The position numbers and the translations under genes are program-made. This document shows positions 28,232 to 38,351 of a stretch of DNA of 64,000 nt, one piece after another. Every line of letters starts with the position of its first letter. The first letter of the stretch is position 1. The notes beneath the pieces were generated by a model that saw nothing but the letters and a program-made list of their open reading frames with translations, was not told the DNA's origin and searched no databases. Source of the DNA: Affinundibacterium fentianense (lineage in GTDB: Bacteria > Pseudomonadota > Gammaproteobacteria > Burkholderiales > Burkholderiaceae_D); the NCBI RefSeq assembly GCF_018139545.1, contig NZ_JAGSPJ010000001.1, forward strand, positions 62,001 through 126,000, given 5' to 3'.

Positions 28232-28834
28232 GTGACAAATGAACGCGATATAGATCAACTCTTGGTTGAGCGTGTTCAGCGTGGAGATAAGAAAGCATTT
28301 GAGTTGTTGGTTTCCAAGTATCAGCGGAAGCTTTATCGACTCGTGTCTCGGCTCGTCCATGATCACGCTGAGGCAGAGGATGTGGTGCAGGAAGCGTTTA
28401 TCAAAGCATATAGGGCGTTGGCTAATTTCAGGGGCGATTCCGCGTTTTACACTTGGTTGTATAGGATAGGAATTAACACCGCAAAGAATTACTTGGTGAC
28501 GCAAGGGCGGCGTGCCCCAACATCGACGGATGCGGATGTGAATGAAGCGGAGAGTTTTAATGATGCCGATGGTTTGAGAGATATTAATACACCAGAATCG
28601 CTCATGGCGAGTAAGCAAATAGCCGCAACTGTGAATTCGGTGATGCTTTCATTGCCAGAAGAGTTAAGAAATGCGATTACTTTGAGAGAAATTGAAGGCT
28701 TGAGTTACGATGAAATTGCGGAAGTTATGTTGTGCCCAATAGGAACGGTACGAAGCCGAATTTTTAGAGCTAGGGAAGCAATCGCCGAGAAATTGAGACC
28801 CCTGATTGGAACTGCAATCGATCAAAGGTGGTAA
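28232..28834 (+). CDS. rpoE: RNA polymerase sigma-E factor (AlgU/RpoE)
   Basis: ECF sigma factor for envelope stress. The 200 residues have region 2 (SRLVHDHAEAEDVVQEAFIKAY, about 40-61; GDSAFYTWLYRI) and region 4 (EELRNAITLREIEGLSYDEIAEVM, GTVRSRIFRARE, about 150-188). The start is a GTG at 28232 (MTNERDIDQL, the family start). It is followed at four bases by the anti-sigma gene, then rseB and mucD, the standard sensing set: protease cleavage of RseA releases the sigma factor. Confidence 0.96.
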   Translation: MTNERDIDQLLVERVQRGDKKAFELLVSKYQRKLYRLVSRLVHDHAEAEDVVQEAFIKAYRALANFRGDSAFYTWLYRIGINTAKNYLVTQGRRAPTSTDADVNEAESFNDADGLRDINTPESLMASKQIAATVNSVMLSLPEELRNAITLREIEGLSYDEIAEVMLCPIGTVRSRIFRAREAIAEKLRPLIGTAIDQRW

Positions 28835-28901
28835 GTGAATGACTAAGATTTGGTTTTCATCATCGATAAAAGATGAGAAATCGTTGAACTGGGAAGAAGC
28901 A

Positions 28902-29570
28902 ATGAATAACACTAAGCAAAATGAAAGCATCTCGGGCGCGCTGGATGGCGAATTGAGTGATGCGCAATTAGATGAATTGTTGAGTGGATTGAAATCGGAC
29001 TCGGAAGATTCCATCCGGCAAAAATGGCATGAGTATCACTACATAGGTGATGCGTTGCGATCTGATGACCTAAATTTGCCATTGAGTGAGGAGTTTTCTT
29101 CGAAGTTACATGCACGCTTGGCAGCCGAGCCAACGGTTTTTGTCCCCAAACAGGTTGAAATGAGTATTTCACGAAGTTCATCGCGGCACAGTGTATTCGT
29201 TTCGCTTGCAAGTATTGCTGCGACTCTAATACTTGGTGTCATTATGGCTCCGCAGTTAATGCCATTGCTCCAGAAAACGGATGGATATGGTCCAGCACTG
29301 GCGAAAAATGACACTGACCAGTTCACAAGCTCTGGCTTAAAATTAACTTCGAATGACGTGGTGACTGCTAGTGCATCTGCAATGGTTGGCGTGACAGGCG
29401 CGAAGGAAAATGAGTTCGCTCCTAAGTTGGAAAACCAAGTAGAAATGTTGCGCGACCCACGTTTGGATAGTTATTTGTTAGCGCATCAAAAGGTTTCTCC
29501 TAGCTTAGAAAATGCCGGGCGCTATGTGCAACGTGCGAACGTTGTAACCTCTAACGAGTCAAAAAAATAA
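28902..29570 (+). CDS. rseA: Anti-sigma-E factor RseA/MucA-like
   Basis: Membrane anti-sigma factor that holds RpoE inactive. The N-terminal sigma-binding part starts around ISGALDGELSD and includes WHEYHYIGDALR; one transmembrane helix (about 97-116, SVFVSLASIAATLILGVIM) separates it from a periplasmic region that should bind RseB and be cut by site-1 protease. The start is uncertain: the ATG at 28902 (GGGAAGAAG upstream) matches the family; an ATG at 28839 (AGGTGG upstream) would add 21 residues. It is the second gene of rpoE-rseA-rseB-mucD. Confidence 0.88.
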   Translation: MNNTKQNESISGALDGELSDAQLDELLSGLKSDSEDSIRQKWHEYHYIGDALRSDDLNLPLSEEFSSKLHARLAAEPTVFVPKQVEMSISRSSSRHSVFVSLASIAATLILGVIMAPQLMPLLQKTDGYGPALAKNDTDQFTSSGLKLTSNDVVTASASAMVGVTGAKENEFAPKLENQVEMLRDPRLDSYLLAHQKVSPSLENAGRYVQRANVVTSNESKK

Positions 29571-29574
29571 GCTT

Positions 29575-30576
29575 ATGCAGTATCGGAATGCTTTTCTTGT
29601 GATCATCCATGTCGTTGGATTGTTTGTTAGTTCTTTGGCTTATGCTCAATCAGCGGAAGATCGCGACTTGCTAAAGGCAATGCAGCAAATTCAATTAGCC
29701 GCAAAGAAAACAAGTTATTCGGGGACTTTTGTCTATCAGCAGGGCAATCAGATTCGTACGTCAAAGATCACGCATGGATTTGATGGCGAGACGGAGGTGG
29801 AAAAACTCGAAATTTTGGATGGTAAACCGCGCGAATATATTCGTAGAAATGGTGAGGTCTCTTGCTATTTACCAGAAAGTAAACTCATTCAAATTGAAAA
29901 AAATCTGACACAAGAAGAATTCCCAGCCTTACTTAATGAAAATGTACATTTGCTCGCTGAATCCTACTTCATAAAAAAAGCTCAGATGAGTAAAGTCGCT
30001 GGGAATGAGTGTCAAGTTTATAGCTTGCAACCCAAAGATAGCTTGCGATATGGTTTCCGTTTATGTGCTGAGAAGAATTCAAACTTGTTGTTAGGTATTC
30101 AAACCTTGAATACCCGCAATGAAGTGATTGAGCAAATCGCGTTTACACAACTTGTAGTTGGAGAAATTGATAAAGGGCGTTTGAAACCAAGTTTTCCTAA
30201 TTTGACGCAATGGCGCATTGAAAACATGACAGTTCAAGCGAATGTCAAATCAGGATGGCAAGTAAAAAATTTGCCCGATGGCTTTAAAAAGACTCTTGAA
30301 ACTAAGCGATTCATTCCTATCTCTCCAAGCGTATCCGGTACTGAGACCAATCATTCGAAATCACATCAAGTTGTTCAGATGATGTTTTCGGACGGAATAT
30401 CGTCAATTTCAGTTTTTGTAGAGCCCAATTCAAGCGGCAGGACAGAAGGAAGCTTACAACAGGGCGCTATGACAATCATGGGTAAGCGTATGGGAGATAG
30501 TTGGTTGACGGTGGTTGGGGAAGTACCGAATGCGGCGATAAAGCAAGTCATTAGCTCAATTCAATATAAGCGATAG
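29575..30576 (+). CDS. rseB: Sigma-E regulatory protein RseB/MucB
   Basis: Periplasmic protein that binds RseA and shields it from proteolysis until lipid or lipopolysaccharide signals release it. The 333 residues start with a signal peptide (1-24, ending SLAYAQ) and have the LolA-like domain (YSGTFVYQQGNQIRTSKI, YIRRNGEVSCYLPESK) and a smaller C-terminal domain (about 230-330, GWQVKNLPDGFKK). Separated from rseA by four bases, so cotranscribed. Confidence 0.93.
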   Translation: MQYRNAFLVIIHVVGLFVSSLAYAQSAEDRDLLKAMQQIQLAAKKTSYSGTFVYQQGNQIRTSKITHGFDGETEVEKLEILDGKPREYIRRNGEVSCYLPESKLIQIEKNLTQEEFPALLNENVHLLAESYFIKKAQMSKVAGNECQVYSLQPKDSLRYGFRLCAEKNSNLLLGIQTLNTRNEVIEQIAFTQLVVGEIDKGRLKPSFPNLTQWRIENMTVQANVKSGWQVKNLPDGFKKTLETKRFIPISPSVSGTETNHSKSHQVVQMMFSDGISSISVFVEPNSSGRTEGSLQQGAMTIMGKRMGDSWLTVVGEVPNAAIKQVISSIQYKR

Positions 30577-30606
30577 TTCAACTCAAAGCAGATTCATGGT
30601 GCCAAT

Positions 30607-32139
30607 ATGAAAAAATTACGATCTTTTCCTGTTGAAAAACATATATCTATTCTTCTTTCTTCGATACTGATCAGTGCATCGGTTTTTGCGGTGGTCAGCC
30701 ATTTAAGTCCGAGCAACGATGCAAACGCGCAATCTTCTGCGCCAAGCCAACCAAGCTCTTCCGCTGTAAATAATTCGCCCAGTTTGGTGACTGGACTACC
30801 TGATTTTACCCAATTAGTTGAACGCACTAGTCCAGCGGTGGTGAATATTCGGACTACGCAAAAAGTGACGCAGGTACAAAGCGATCCATTTGATGGCGAT
30901 GAACAAGCGCAAGAATTTTTCCGCCGTTTCTTTGGTATGCCAGCCCCCCAGCAAGCGCCAAGAAATCGTCGCCAAGCACCGAAACAACAAGAACAAGAAG
31001 TGCCGCGTGGTGTTGGCTCAGGATTCATTGTGAGTCAGGATGGCTATGTATTGACCAATACTCATGTTGTTGAAGATGCATCTGAAGTCTATGTCAAGTT
31101 GACGGATAAACGCGAATTCAAGGCGAAAGTAATCGGGAGTGATAAGCGCACCGATGTCGCAGTATTGAAGATAGAAGGCAGCAAGTTACCTAAAATTGCC
31201 ATTGGCGATTCTGACAAAATTAAGGCCGGTGAATGGGTCATTGCGATTGGTTCCCCATTTAATTTGGACAATACCGTGACCTCTGGAATTATTTCATCGA
31301 AAGCACGTGATACAGGTGATTATTTACCTCTAATCCAAACGGATGTCGCGGTCAATCCAGGCAATTCAGGCGGACCATTGATCAATATGCGAGGCGAAGT
31401 GATTGGTATTAATTCCCAAATATATAGTCGCTCAGGTGGCTATATGGGTATTTCATTTGCGATCCCAATCGATGAGGCAATGCGCGTGGTTGATCAACTC
31501 AAAACAAGCGGCGTTGTTTCCCGTGGTCGCATTGGAATCGAAATTGGAGAGTTGAGCAAAGACGTGGCAGAGAGCTTGGGTTTAGGCAAAGCGCAAGGAG
31601 CCTTGGTTGCGAAAATTGAAGCCAATGGACCTGCTGATAAGGCAGGAATTCAAGAAGGAGATGTCATCATTAAATTTAATGGGACTCCAATTGAAAAACG
31701 TAATGACTTGCCACGCATTGTCGGCGCAACAAAAGCTGGAAGCAAAGCGATCGCTACGGTTTGGCGTAAAGGTGCGGCGAAAGATATCGTTGTGATCGTT
31801 GGTGAAGCGGAGCCAGATAAACCTGCTGTTAAGGCCGATAAGAAAACAAAAAAAGAGAAGAGTGAAAATTTTCTTGGCTTGAGCGTTGCCGATTTAAGTG
31901 ACGCGCAAAAACGTACGATGCCGAATGGAAATGGTGTCATTATCGAGAGTGTCGACGGATTGGCAGCGAATAGTGGCCTTCGTCCTGGTGATGTTATTTT
32001 GATGATGAATAACATCGATATGAAAGACGCTAAACAGTTTGATGCAATGCTAGCAAAGTTGGACAATAAAAAACCTGTCGTCTTACTTGTGCGTCGTGGT
32101 GAAGCTTCTCAGTTCTTAGTATTAAGACCTGTTCAGTAA
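30607..32139 (+). CDS. mucD: Periplasmic Do-type serine protease MucD/DegP-like
   Basis: A 510-residue HtrA/Do protease that degrades misfolded envelope proteins. A signal or anchor helix (about 12-32) and a Ser/Pro-rich linker precede the trypsin-like domain with the triad His153 (NTHVVED), Asp183 (RTDVAVLK) and Ser254 (GNSGGPL). Two PDZ domains follow (about 300-390 and 420-505). A 30-residue insert rich in Gln/Arg/Pro (about 113-133) lies in the LA-loop. Last gene of the sigma-E operon, ending in a terminator. Confidence 0.95.
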   Translation: MKKLRSFPVEKHISILLSSILISASVFAVVSHLSPSNDANAQSSAPSQPSSSAVNNSPSLVTGLPDFTQLVERTSPAVVNIRTTQKVTQVQSDPFDGDEQAQEFFRRFFGMPAPQQAPRNRRQAPKQQEQEVPRGVGSGFIVSQDGYVLTNTHVVEDASEVYVKLTDKREFKAKVIGSDKRTDVAVLKIEGSKLPKIAIGDSDKIKAGEWVIAIGSPFNLDNTVTSGIISSKARDTGDYLPLIQTDVAVNPGNSGGPLINMRGEVIGINSQIYSRSGGYMGISFAIPIDEAMRVVDQLKTSGVVSRGRIGIEIGELSKDVAESLGLGKAQGALVAKIEANGPADKAGIQEGDVIIKFNGTPIEKRNDLPRIVGATKAGSKAIATVWRKGAAKDIVVIVGEAEPDKPAVKADKKTKKEKSENFLGLSVADLSDAQKRTMPNGNGVIIESVDGLAANSGLRPGDVILMMNNIDMKDAKQFDAMLAKLDNKKPVVLLVRRGEASQFLVLRPVQ

Positions 32140-32161
32140 TAGTTAAATATGAACTTCTTGG

Positions 32162-32190
32162 AACCGCGCAGTTTTCTGCGCGGTTTTTTT
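32162..32190 (+). terminator. Rho-independent terminator of the rpoE operon
   Basis: Arms AACCGCGCAG (32162-32171) and CTGCGCGGTT (32176-32185) around a TTTT loop, followed by seven T in all. Strong. Confidence 0.93.
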
Positions 32191-32227
32191 GTGTCCTGAA
32201 TTCCTACTTCGTCTAGGAGGGACGCGA

Positions 32228-32233
32228 TATAAT
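32228..32233 (+). promoter_or_regulatory. Putative -10 element for the glutaredoxin-like/rnhB unit
   Basis: Perfect TATAAT between the mucD terminator and the glutaredoxin-like gene, 32 bases before the ATG. No matching -35 (TACTTC at 17 bases). Confidence 0.4.
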
Positions 32234-32265
32234 CTCGCACAAGCCAATTCAAAAAATGATGGATT

Positions 32266-32520
32266 ATGCATTTCAAACTATTTTCACGGAGCTACTGTCA
32301 CTTATGTGACGACATGTTGGTTCAGCTACGAACGCATTTGCCTTCTCAAGAAGCAGCCATCGACGTGATTGATGTTGATGAAGATGAAAATTTGGTTGCG
32401 CAATATGATGAATTGGTGCCCGTGTTAGTAGGGAAAAAATCGGATGGAGAATGGCAAGAAATTTGCCACCATTTTCTAGATTTAAAAAAGCTGAGTGATT
32501 TCTTGAATGATGAAAATTAA
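32266..32520 (+). CDS. Glutaredoxin-like thiol protein (DUF836)
   Basis: An 84-residue thioredoxin-fold protein with a CHLC redox motif at 11-14 ([11 protein letters not shown]), followed by [11 protein letters not shown] and VPVLVG, the cis-Pro region. It belongs to the small glutaredoxin-like/DUF836 group; the partner is unknown. Full length for the group. It lies between mucD and rnhB, and its end overlaps the longest rnhB frame. Confidence 0.85.
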   Translation: MHFKLFSRSYCHLCDDMLVQLRTHLPSQEAAIDVIDVDEDENLVAQYDELVPVLVGKKSDGEWQEICHHFLDLKKLSDFLNDEN

Positions 32521-32530
32521 GGGAATTGCT

Positions 32531-33148
32531 ATGCATGAGAGTTTCGGTTTGTTTGATTACGATAGCGATGACAAAATAATAGTATGTGGCGTGGATGAGG
32601 CGGGGAGAGGCCCATTGGCAGGCCCAGTTACAGCTGCAGCAGTGATTCTTGATCCAGCACGCCCTATATCGGGGCTTCGTGATTCAAAAAAACTGAGCGA
32701 ATCTCAACGTGAATTTTTGGCTTTGGAAATCAAAGAAAAAGCAATGTGTTGGTCGATTGCCGAATCGAGTGTAGAGGAAATCGATTCTTTAAATATTCTG
32801 CAGGCCACAATGTTAGCGATGCGTAGAGCTGTTGAGGGCCTCCGTGTGATCCCCGATCTTGCATTAATTGACGGCAATCGTTGCCCTGTGATGGCAATTC
32901 GATCTGAAGCAATTGTGAAAGGTGACGATAAAGTTGAAGCGATTTCAGCGGCTTCCATCCTGGCCAAAACTGCTCGAGATCATCAGCTATTGGAATTGCA
33001 CAAGCAATTTCCGCAATATGCGTTTGATCAGCATAAAGGATACCCCACTGCGTTGCACATAGCACGATTAAAGGAATTTGGGGTGACACCTATACATAGA
33101 AAATCGTATGCACCTGTGAAGGCTATTTTGAAAGGCGAGTCGTTATGA
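32531..33148 (+). CDS. rnhB: Ribonuclease HII
   Basis: Cleaves RNA in RNA-DNA hybrids and removes misincorporated ribonucleotides. A 205-residue protein with active-site Asp22 and Glu23 ([12 protein letters not shown]), then LIDGNR and AKTARD supplying the other acids. I chose the ATG at 32531 because AAGGGA lies eight bases upstream; the ATG at 32507 would overlap the previous gene and lacks such a site. Its last four bases (ATGA) overlap the next gene. Confidence 0.95.
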   Translation: MHESFGLFDYDSDDKIIVCGVDEAGRGPLAGPVTAAAVILDPARPISGLRDSKKLSESQREFLALEIKEKAMCWSIAESSVEEIDSLNILQATMLAMRRAVEGLRVIPDLALIDGNRCPVMAIRSEAIVKGDDKVEAISAASILAKTARDHQLLELHKQFPQYAFDQHKGYPTALHIARLKEFGVTPIHRKSYAPVKAILKGESL

Positions 33149-33957
33149 AACATATTAGTTCTCGCGAAAATGCTTTGTACAAGGAAATAAAAAATCTCGC
33201 GGTTAATGCGAATGCCCGAAAGAAGTCGGGAAAGACTTTGCTTGATGGCGTTCACCTTTGTCAGGCATATTTACAGCATCGAGGTGTACCTGACCTATGT
33301 GTCGTCTCTGAAGTGTGTGTTGCAAATGATGAGGTGGTCGGCATAGTGAACAGGTGTGAACAGATTGCTGTTCAAATCATCGTTGTCCCAGACGCTTTGT
33401 ACCGAGTGCTTAGTCAAGTGGAAAATGGTGTGGGAATACTATTCGTCATTTCGATTGCCAAATTGGCCGCACCTGTGCATCTGACTGTCAATGCTGTATT
33501 GCTAGATAATCTGCAAGATCCCGGAAACTTGGGGTCGATATTACGAAGTGCTGCAGGCGCTGGAATTCAGCAAGTCTTCTGTAGTTCGGGGAGCGCTTCC
33601 GCATGGTCACCTAAAGTATTGCGGGCAGGAATGGGCGCTCATTTTGCATTGGAAATTTATGAAGGCGTGGATCTTTATAGTTTGTTAGCACAATCTAATT
33701 TTCCTGTTTTGGCGACAAGCTCTCATACAAAAACTAGCATTTATGAGGTTAATTTAAATCGTCAGTTGGCGTGGTTGTTTGGCCACGAAGGACAAGGAGT
33801 TGATCCACGCTTAATGGAGTTGGCGACGCAAATCGTCACAATTCCGCAAAAAATCGAGATTGAATCACTCAATGTCGCTGCCAGTGCAGCAATTTGTTTC
33901 TTTGAACAAAGTCGACAACATTTGGTAGGACTCGGCCATTTGGGAACGGTTGCTTGA
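33145..33957 (+). CDS. TrmH/SpoU family RNA 2'-O-methyltransferase
   Basis: A 270-residue SPOUT methyltransferase with an N-terminal substrate-binding domain ([27 protein letters not shown]) and a C-terminal catalytic knot. The motifs are [21 protein letters not shown] (about 120-140), [11 protein letters not shown] and [22 protein letters not shown]. This layout is like RlmB and the TsnR-type proteins, so 23S or tRNA 2'-O-methylation is likely but the target is unknown. Its ATG overlaps the rnhB stop by four bases, so it is translationally coupled. Confidence 0.85.
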   Translation: MKHISSRENALYKEIKNLAVNANARKKSGKTLLDGVHLCQAYLQHRGVPDLCVVSEVCVANDEVVGIVNRCEQIAVQIIVVPDALYRVLSQVENGVGILFVISIAKLAAPVHLTVNAVLLDNLQDPGNLGSILRSAAGAGIQQVFCSSGSASAWSPKVLRAGMGAHFALEIYEGVDLYSLLAQSNFPVLATSSHTKTSIYEVNLNRQLAWLFGHEGQGVDPRLMELATQIVTIPQKIEIESLNVAASAAICFFEQSRQHLVGLGHLGTVA

Positions 33958-33989
33958 TTGTTGCATCAAGGTATGCGTCAAAATCTATT

Positions 33990-34835
33990 TTATAGGCGTG
34001 AATCAGGTTTGACTTCTTGCAGAATGGTTGTCGCGATCTCTTCAATCGATTTAGCAGTCGACGACAGCCAACGAATACCTTCCCTTTTCATCATTGCCTC
34101 TGCTTCGTTGACCTCATAGCGGCAATTTTCAAGGGAGGCGTATTTGCTACCAGGGCGACGCTCGTTTCGTATTTCTGATAGCCGTTCTGGCGCAATACTC
34201 AATCCGAAGATTTTGCCTTTGAATTCTGGTAAGGCTGAAGGGAGTTTTCCTCGTTCGAAATCGTCAGGAATGAGTGGATAATTCGCCGCTTTGATCCCAT
34301 ATTGCATCGCCAAATATAATGTTGTTGGTGTTTTGCCCGAACGCGAGACACCGACTAAAATCACATCAGCCAATGATAAATTCTTATTTGATTGTCCATC
34401 ATCATGTGCCAATGAAAAATTAATTGCTTCTATCCGATTCTTGTACTCTTCCGTATCAGCAATGTTATGGCTTCGGCCTACGGTATGTGTTGACTTAATA
34501 CCTAACTCTTCTTCTAATGGTGCAACAAAAGTTTGAATCAAATCCATGTGTAAACCTTTGGATTTGAAAATGACGTTTGCTAGCTCTGGTTTGACCAGGG
34601 TCGAGAATACGATGGGGCGGTTCCCTGTTAGTGCAAACGCTTCATTGATGCGCCTTACTGCTTCTTCGGCTTTTTCAATATCATCGATGAATGGAAGTCG
34701 TATTTGCTTGAACTTAAGATCAAATTGTGTGATTACCGAATGACCAAAAGCTTCAGCAGTGATGCCAGTTCCATCAGATACAAAGAAAACGGTACGATTT
34801 GCGACGGGAAGAGTGGGGGATAGCTGGTCTGGCAT
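33990..34835 (-). CDS. ppsR: PEP synthase regulatory protein (bifunctional kinase/phosphorylase)
   Basis: A 281-residue DUF299 protein that inactivates PEP synthase by ADP-dependent threonine phosphorylation and reactivates it by phosphorolysis. It begins with the family hallmark [17 protein letters not shown] (about 18-34) and has the P-loop [15 protein letters not shown] (about 158-172). It is divergent from ppsA, its target, the arrangement seen in many proteobacteria. The start is the ATG at 34835. It converges with the TrmH-like gene at 32 bases. Confidence 0.95.
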   Translation of the reverse strand: MPDQLSPTLPVANRTVFFVSDGTGITAEAFGHSVITQFDLKFKQIRLPFIDDIEKAEEAVRRINEAFALTGNRPIVFSTLVKPELANVIFKSKGLHMDLIQTFVAPLEEELGIKSTHTVGRSHNIADTEEYKNRIEAINFSLAHDDGQSNKNLSLADVILVGVSRSGKTPTTLYLAMQYGIKAANYPLIPDDFERGKLPSALPEFKGKIFGLSIAPERLSEIRNERRPGSKYASLENCRYEVNEAEAMMKREGIRWLSSTAKSIEEIATTILQEVKPDSRL

Positions 34836-35150
34836 AAGAATTCGAAGGTAAAGAAATAGGGAGTGTGATCGGCAAATTGTACTGTAAATAATCCAAGTTC
34901 AGATTAATGTATCGAGAACTTAACACTCTAAATATATCAATCGAAATTAGGATAAATTTTAATCGGTAAATGTAAATTTTGCAGCGCACAAGGTAAAATG
35001 CGTGGTAAGGCCGTTGGTAATATCCGCTATAAGAATAAGAAAAGTGCCGGTGTTATGTGGTAACCATGCAAGTCAGTACGTGCAATTAGCATGACTTATT
35101 CTGCAAGGAAGCAGTGCGAAAGATTTCTTATCATCAAAAAAGAGGTTGTT
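34836..35150. other. Divergent intergenic region between ppsR and ppsA
   Basis: A 315-base AT-rich region that must hold both promoters. TATAAG at 35028 may be a -10 for ppsA with no recognisable -35. No Cra or other operator was recognised. Confidence 0.5.
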
Positions 35151-37568
35151 ATGTCTAACGCAGCAAATATCGAAGCAACTTATGTTGCCTCGTTTGAAAA
35201 CTTACGGATGACTGATGTTGATTCCGTCGGTGGTAAAAATGCTTCACTTGGCGAAATGATTAGCCAGCTTGCTTCGGCAGGTGTACGTGTTCCGGGTGGT
35301 TTTGCCACGACCGCACAGGCTTTTCGAGATTTCTTATCTCATAGTGTTGATGGCGGTTTGCCATTAGCGCAACGGATTGCAGATCGTCTGGCATCTTTGG
35401 ATATCGAAGACGTGAAAGAACTGGCGAAAGCTGGCGCTGAAATTCGTCAATGGATTATCGACACACCATTTCAGCCGCGCCTGCAAAAAGAAATCGAAGA
35501 GTTTTACAATAAGTTGGTGGCCGACTCCACTGCTGAAATGTCATTTGCGGTACGCTCTTCTGCCACCGCTGAAGATTTGCCAGATGCTTCGTTTGCTGGT
35601 CAACAAGAGACGTTCTTGAACGTGGTTGGTATCGACAATGTCCTAGAAGCGATGAAACATGTGTTCGCCTCTTTGTACAATGATCGCGCAATTTCCTACC
35701 GTGTGCACAAAGGCTTCACGCATGCAGAAGTGGCTTTATCTGCGGGCGTACAACGTATGGTGCGCTCTGATTTAGGTGCCGCTGGTGTGATGTTCACGAT
35801 TGATACGGAGTCTGGTTTTAAAGACGTCGTATTCATCACTTCAAGCTATGGTCTTGGTGAAACTGTGGTGCAAGGTGCAGTGAATCCTGACGAATTTTAT
35901 GTGCACAAGCCTATGTTAGAGCAAGGCAAATTGCCGGTAATTCGTCGCAATATTGGTTCTAAATTAATCAAGATGGAATTTACGGGCGAAGCCAAAGCAG
36001 GGCGCTCAGTAAAAACGGTTGATGTGCCGATTGAATTACGTAATCGTTATTCTTTGAACGATACAGAAGTGGTTGAGCTGGCGAAGTATGCAGTCATCAT
36101 TGAGAAACACTATGGTCGTCCTATGGACATCGAGTGGGGTAAAGATGGTCGCGACGGCAAACTCTACATTCTGCAAGCACGTCCAGAGACAGTGAAGTCA
36201 CAGCAAAAATCGACCGATGCACAACAACGTTTTAAACTCAAAGGCACAGGTGCCGTGTTGGTTTCAGGCCGTGCGATCGGTCAAAAAATTGGTGCCGGTC
36301 GGGTTCGCGTGATCCACGATCCATCAGAGATGGAACGCGTACAACCAGGCGATGTCTTGGTGGCAGATATGACCGATCCTAACTGGGAACCTGTCATGAA
36401 ACGCGCGTCGGCGATCGTGACAAATCGTGGCGGACGTACTTGTCACGCGGCGATTATTGCGCGCGAATTAGGCGTGCCAGCGGTGGTTGGTTGTGGTGAT
36501 GCGACTGATTTGTTGAAAGATGGTACTTTGGTGACTGTTTCTTGCGCAGAAGGCGACGAAGGCAAGATTTACGACGGTTTAATTGAAACCGAAGTGACAG
36601 AAGAGGTACGTGGCGAATTGCCGAAGTTACCATTGAAAATCATGCTGAATGTAGGTAATCCACAACTGGCATTTGATTTCCAATCTGTACCGAACGAAGG
36701 CGTAGGCTTAGCGCGCTTAGAGTTCATCATCAACAACAACATCGGCGTGCATCCAAAAGCGATTTTGGAATATCCGAATATTGACCCTGATTTGAAAAAA
36801 GCTGTCGAATCCGTTGCACGTGGTCACGCCTCACCAAAAGCTTTTTATGTTGATAAATTAGCTGAAGGTGTCGCGACTATTGCTGCTGCTTTCTGGCCTA
36901 AGAAAGTCATCGTACGTTTATCCGATTTCAAATCCAACGAATACAAAAAGCTGATTGGTGGCACACGCTACGAACCGGATGAAGAGAATCCAATGTTAGG
37001 TTTCCGTGGCGCTGCACGTTATTTGGCCAGTGATTTTGCAGAGTCTTTCGAGATGGAATGTACGGCGATGAAACGCGTGCGTAACGACATGGGCTTAACC
37101 AATGTTGAGATCATGGTACCGTTTGTTCGAACTTTGGGGCAAGCAGAAAAAGTCGTCAAGTTACTTGGTCAGAATGGTTTAAAACGCGGTGAAAACGGCT
37201 TGCGTTTGATCATGATGTGTGAAGTTCCATCCAATGCGATTCTTGCGGATGAATTCTTAGAATTCTTTGACGGTTTCTCTATCGGTTCCAACGATTTGAC
37301 ACAATTAACTTTAGGTCTGGACCGTGACTCCGGTATGGAACTGCTTGCAGCCGATTTTGATGAACGTGACCCAGCGGTGAAAGCGATGTTGTCACGTGCG
37401 ATTTCTGCTTGCCGTAAAGCTGGCAAGTACGTCGGCATTTGTGGTCAGGGTCCTTCAGATCATCCAGATTTTGCAGAATGGTTAATGGCTGAAGGAATTG
37501 AATCGATTTCTCTGAATCCAGATTCTGTGATTGATACTTGGAAGCAGTTAGCGTCTGTTGCAAAATAA
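35151..37568 (+). CDS. ppsA: Phosphoenolpyruvate synthase
   Basis: Converts pyruvate, ATP and water to PEP, AMP and phosphate, for gluconeogenesis. The 805 residues have the ATP-grasp domain at the start ([31 protein letters not shown]), the swivelling phosphohistidine domain [15 protein letters not shown] (His near 431) and the PEP/pyruvate TIM barrel ([32 protein letters not shown]). The start is the ATG at 35151 ([11 protein letters not shown]), with AGAGG upstream; an in-frame ATG at 35091 would add 20 unrelated residues. Two terminators follow. Confidence 0.97.
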   Translation: MSNAANIEATYVASFENLRMTDVDSVGGKNASLGEMISQLASAGVRVPGGFATTAQAFRDFLSHSVDGGLPLAQRIADRLASLDIEDVKELAKAGAEIRQWIIDTPFQPRLQKEIEEFYNKLVADSTAEMSFAVRSSATAEDLPDASFAGQQETFLNVVGIDNVLEAMKHVFASLYNDRAISYRVHKGFTHAEVALSAGVQRMVRSDLGAAGVMFTIDTESGFKDVVFITSSYGLGETVVQGAVNPDEFYVHKPMLEQGKLPVIRRNIGSKLIKMEFTGEAKAGRSVKTVDVPIELRNRYSLNDTEVVELAKYAVIIEKHYGRPMDIEWGKDGRDGKLYILQARPETVKSQQKSTDAQQRFKLKGTGAVLVSGRAIGQKIGAGRVRVIHDPSEMERVQPGDVLVADMTDPNWEPVMKRASAIVTNRGGRTCHAAIIARELGVPAVVGCGDATDLLKDGTLVTVSCAEGDEGKIYDGLIETEVTEEVRGELPKLPLKIMLNVGNPQLAFDFQSVPNEGVGLARLEFIINNNIGVHPKAILEYPNIDPDLKKAVESVARGHASPKAFYVDKLAEGVATIAAAFWPKKVIVRLSDFKSNEYKKLIGGTRYEPDEENPMLGFRGAARYLASDFAESFEMECTAMKRVRNDMGLTNVEIMVPFVRTLGQAEKVVKLLGQNGLKRGENGLRLIMMCEVPSNAILADEFLEFFDGFSIGSNDLTQLTLGLDRDSGMELLAADFDERDPAVKAMLSRAISACRKAGKYVGICGQGPSDHPDFAEWLMAEGIESISLNPDSVIDTWKQLASVAK

Positions 37569-37596
37569 TATTGCGATAGGAATTAACGCAATACAG

Positions 37597-37632
37597 AACG
37601 CGAAGATTCGAAAGGTTCTTCGCGTTTTTTTA
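37597..37632 (+). terminator. Rho-independent terminator of ppsA
   Basis: Arms AACGCGAAGA (37597-37606) and TCTTCGCGTT (37617-37626) pair perfectly, followed by a T run. Confidence 0.9.
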
Positions 37633-37725
37633 TTTCTATTTCACATTCTTGTCACAATCTGCAATTACAGTAAGCGCATCAAAACAAGAAAAAACAAGAA
37701 ATTAGTAAGCCTTCAAAATACCTGC

Positions 37726-37765
37726 AAAAAAACCCTCCCCATCATCGATGTCGAGGGTTTTTTTG
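37726..37765. terminator. Second, bidirectional hairpin before nfeD-like gene
   Basis: Arms AAAAACCCTC (37727-37736) and GAGGGTTTTT (37753-37762) with A and T flanks, about 130 bases after the first terminator. It may insulate the NfeD-like gene. Confidence 0.75.
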
Positions 37766-37837
37766 TTTGTAGAATACCGATGACAATTTGCTAGTTATCG
37801 GGCAGACTGTTGTAATTCTTTATAAGGAGAATAATAA

Positions 37838-38272
37838 ATGGAAGCATGGACTTGGTGGTTAGTGTTAGCCGGTGTGGTGGTAATTTGTGAATTGTTTACA
37901 GGCACGTTTTATTTATTGATGTTTGCGCTCGGTTTGGTGAGCGCATCGATTGCATCATTGTTGACGGGCTCAGTTCAATTGCAAATGTTGGTTGCAGCAA
38001 TCGTTGGAAGTGCTGCGACGATAGCTTTACACAATAGTAGATATGGATGGAAACAACGTGGTGAAGCGACGCGTGATCCTAATGTGAATATCGATATCGG
38101 CCAGCAATTGAGAGTCGATGAATGGCAAGAGCAAGGAAATGGTGTTTCGGTCGCGCGAACAAAATATCGCGGAGCAATGTGGGATGTGGAATTACGTCAT
38201 GCACAGCCGAATGCAGGTCTATTCGTGATTGAAGCCGTAGAGGGAAGCCGATTAGTCGTGCGCCCCACTTAG
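37838..38272 (+). CDS. NfeD-like membrane protein
   Basis: A 144-residue NfeD family protein: two or three transmembrane helices in the first 70 residues (WTWWLVLAGVVVICELFTG, GSVQLQMLVAAIVGSAATIAL) and a C-terminal OB-fold soluble domain (about 85-144, IGQQLRVDEWQEQGNGVSV). NfeD proteins partner with SPFH/stomatin proteins in membrane microdomains and quality control, and the SPFH gene follows 79 bases downstream. AAGGAGA precedes the ATG at 37838. Confidence 0.88.
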   Translation: MEAWTWWLVLAGVVVICELFTGTFYLLMFALGLVSASIASLLTGSVQLQMLVAAIVGSAATIALHNSRYGWKQRGEATRDPNVNIDIGQQLRVDEWQEQGNGVSVARTKYRGAMWDVELRHAQPNAGLFVIEAVEGSRLVVRPT

Positions 38273-38351
38273 TTTTTGCAATGCCGAGTCGGCGCTCGTC
38301 AGTTTAATAATTTAATGATGATGGTTTAAACAAAACAAAAAGGAAAATAAC

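Noticed and set aside
35028-35033. TATAAG as ppsA promoter
   Set aside because: No -35 element at usual spacing; kept only as a note in the intergenic entry.
37558-37794. 78-codon ORF after ppsA
   Set aside because: Spans two terminator hairpins; translation is Lys/Phe-rich noise.
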